NCBI GenBank assembly: GCA_030063045.1
Contig: JAQSEB010000001.1
Location: 2,170,001 to 2,234,000, forward strand
DNA from: Pratylenchus scribneri
Lineage: Eukaryota > Nematoda > Chromadorea > Rhabditida > Pratylenchidae
Length of the DNA: 64,000 nucleotides
Direction of reading: 5' to 3'
Both the position numbers and the translations under genes were made by a program. Position 1 is the first letter of the stretch. Every line of letters begins with the position of its first letter. Of the stretch, positions 63,523-64,000 are shown piece by piece. A model generated the notes under the pieces. The model saw only the letters and a program-made list of their open reading frames with translations, ran no database searches and was not told the origin of the DNA.

Positions 63523-63888
63523 TGAAATTTACTTCGCATTATTCCCCTTCCCTTTGAATTTGAAAGAATGAACACATTTTAAAATGAATTGAATGCCTTT
63601 TTTTACCACTCATATTCTCTCCACTCGTAAATGCAAATATTAAAATTGTTGAATAAATGGGGATACTGTGAATGTGAAAAAACATCATCCCTTTGCTTTT
63701 TAACCTTCCTTCCTTGTTTGCGAACAATAAAATGATGGTTGTGTTATGAAGTGAACAATTGAAGGGGTCTGTCTACCACAATATTAAATAAATTTATTAT
63801 TATTATTATTTTTGATTGGTAATAAAAATAATATTAAAATCAACGACATTTTGAGCATTTTTCCATCAATTATTCCCACTCTTCCATA
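63523..63888. other. 3' flank of the right-edge gene
   Basis: 366 bp of AT-rich sequence including a (TTA)n run near 63795. No coding frame is supported. Confidence 0.5.
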
Positions 63889-64000
63889 TTAATCGAAAAT
63901 TGCCGTCGGCGGTTGTAATTCGCTCCTTTGTTGTTTTTCCCCTTGCCGCCGCTTATTTCCTCCCCCCTCATCCAATCCTTCCTCTTCCAATTCATTCTCA
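63889..64000 (-). CDS. Partial C-terminal exon of a gene beyond the right edge
   Basis: The minus strand from the edge reads ENELEEEGLDEGGGNKRR, then QGEKQQRSELQPPTAIFD and a stop at 63889. It is GC-richer than its flank with protein-like charged composition, consistent with the acidic/basic C-terminus of a nuclear protein. Too little is present to name a family. Confidence 0.45.
   Translation of the reverse strand, partial: ENELEEEGLDEGGGNKRRQGEKQQRSELQPPTAIFD

Overview
The window is nuclear DNA from a nematode. Its coding sequence is cut by many very short introns (about 39-60 nt, ending in a T-rich tract and CAG/TAG/AAG), several products are animal-specific, and intergenic DNA is AT-rich. 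Gene style, at least one probable GC-AG intron and a Gly/Tyr-rich secreted repeat protein would fit a plant-parasitic tylenchid such as a cyst nematode, but that placement is inference. No virus-like, bacterial, CRISPR or transposase sequence was seen.

Layout. Positions 1-12.5 kb hold four minus-strand genes: a PPP4R4-like HEAT-repeat phosphatase subunit (3' end outside the window), a GT31 glycosyltransferase, a GILT thiol reductase, and a secreted Gly/Tyr-rich protein built from tandemly duplicated exons with a Cys-rich chitin-binding-like C-terminus. 13-19 kb holds a MARVEL four-TM protein (+), 1.8 kb of two unrelated satellites, and SIN1 of TORC2 (-). 20.8-28.2 kb holds PICK1 (-), glutaminyl cyclase (+), a SAYSvFN protein (-) and a Kelch-like protein ending in a CaaX box (+). 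31.4-36.0 kb is a Cys-loop ligand-gated chloride-type channel (+). 36-48 kb is a gene-poor 12 kb block. 48.0-57.3 kb is a large Gln/Ala/Gly-rich probable nuclear regulator (+). 58.1-61.5 kb is quiescin sulfhydryl oxidase (-). The right edge carries the 3' end of another minus-strand gene.

The most striking non-genic feature is one satellite family, with core GGCGGAATTA...GCAAA, forming six separate arrays (2.3, 8.5, 19.3, 39.5, 52.6 and 63.0 kb) in introns and between genes. Three variants exist. Each array is dominated by one of them, but edge units of two arrays belong to another variant, which shows common descent followed by local homogenisation. The genes do not form an obvious pathway. 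GILT and QSOX both act on disulfides in the secretory/lysosomal route, while PICK1, SIN1, PPP4R4 and the channel are signalling or neuronal functions.

CDS entries give the span from start to stop codon including introns. Exon joins quoted were worked out by eye from splice dinucleotides and reading phase.
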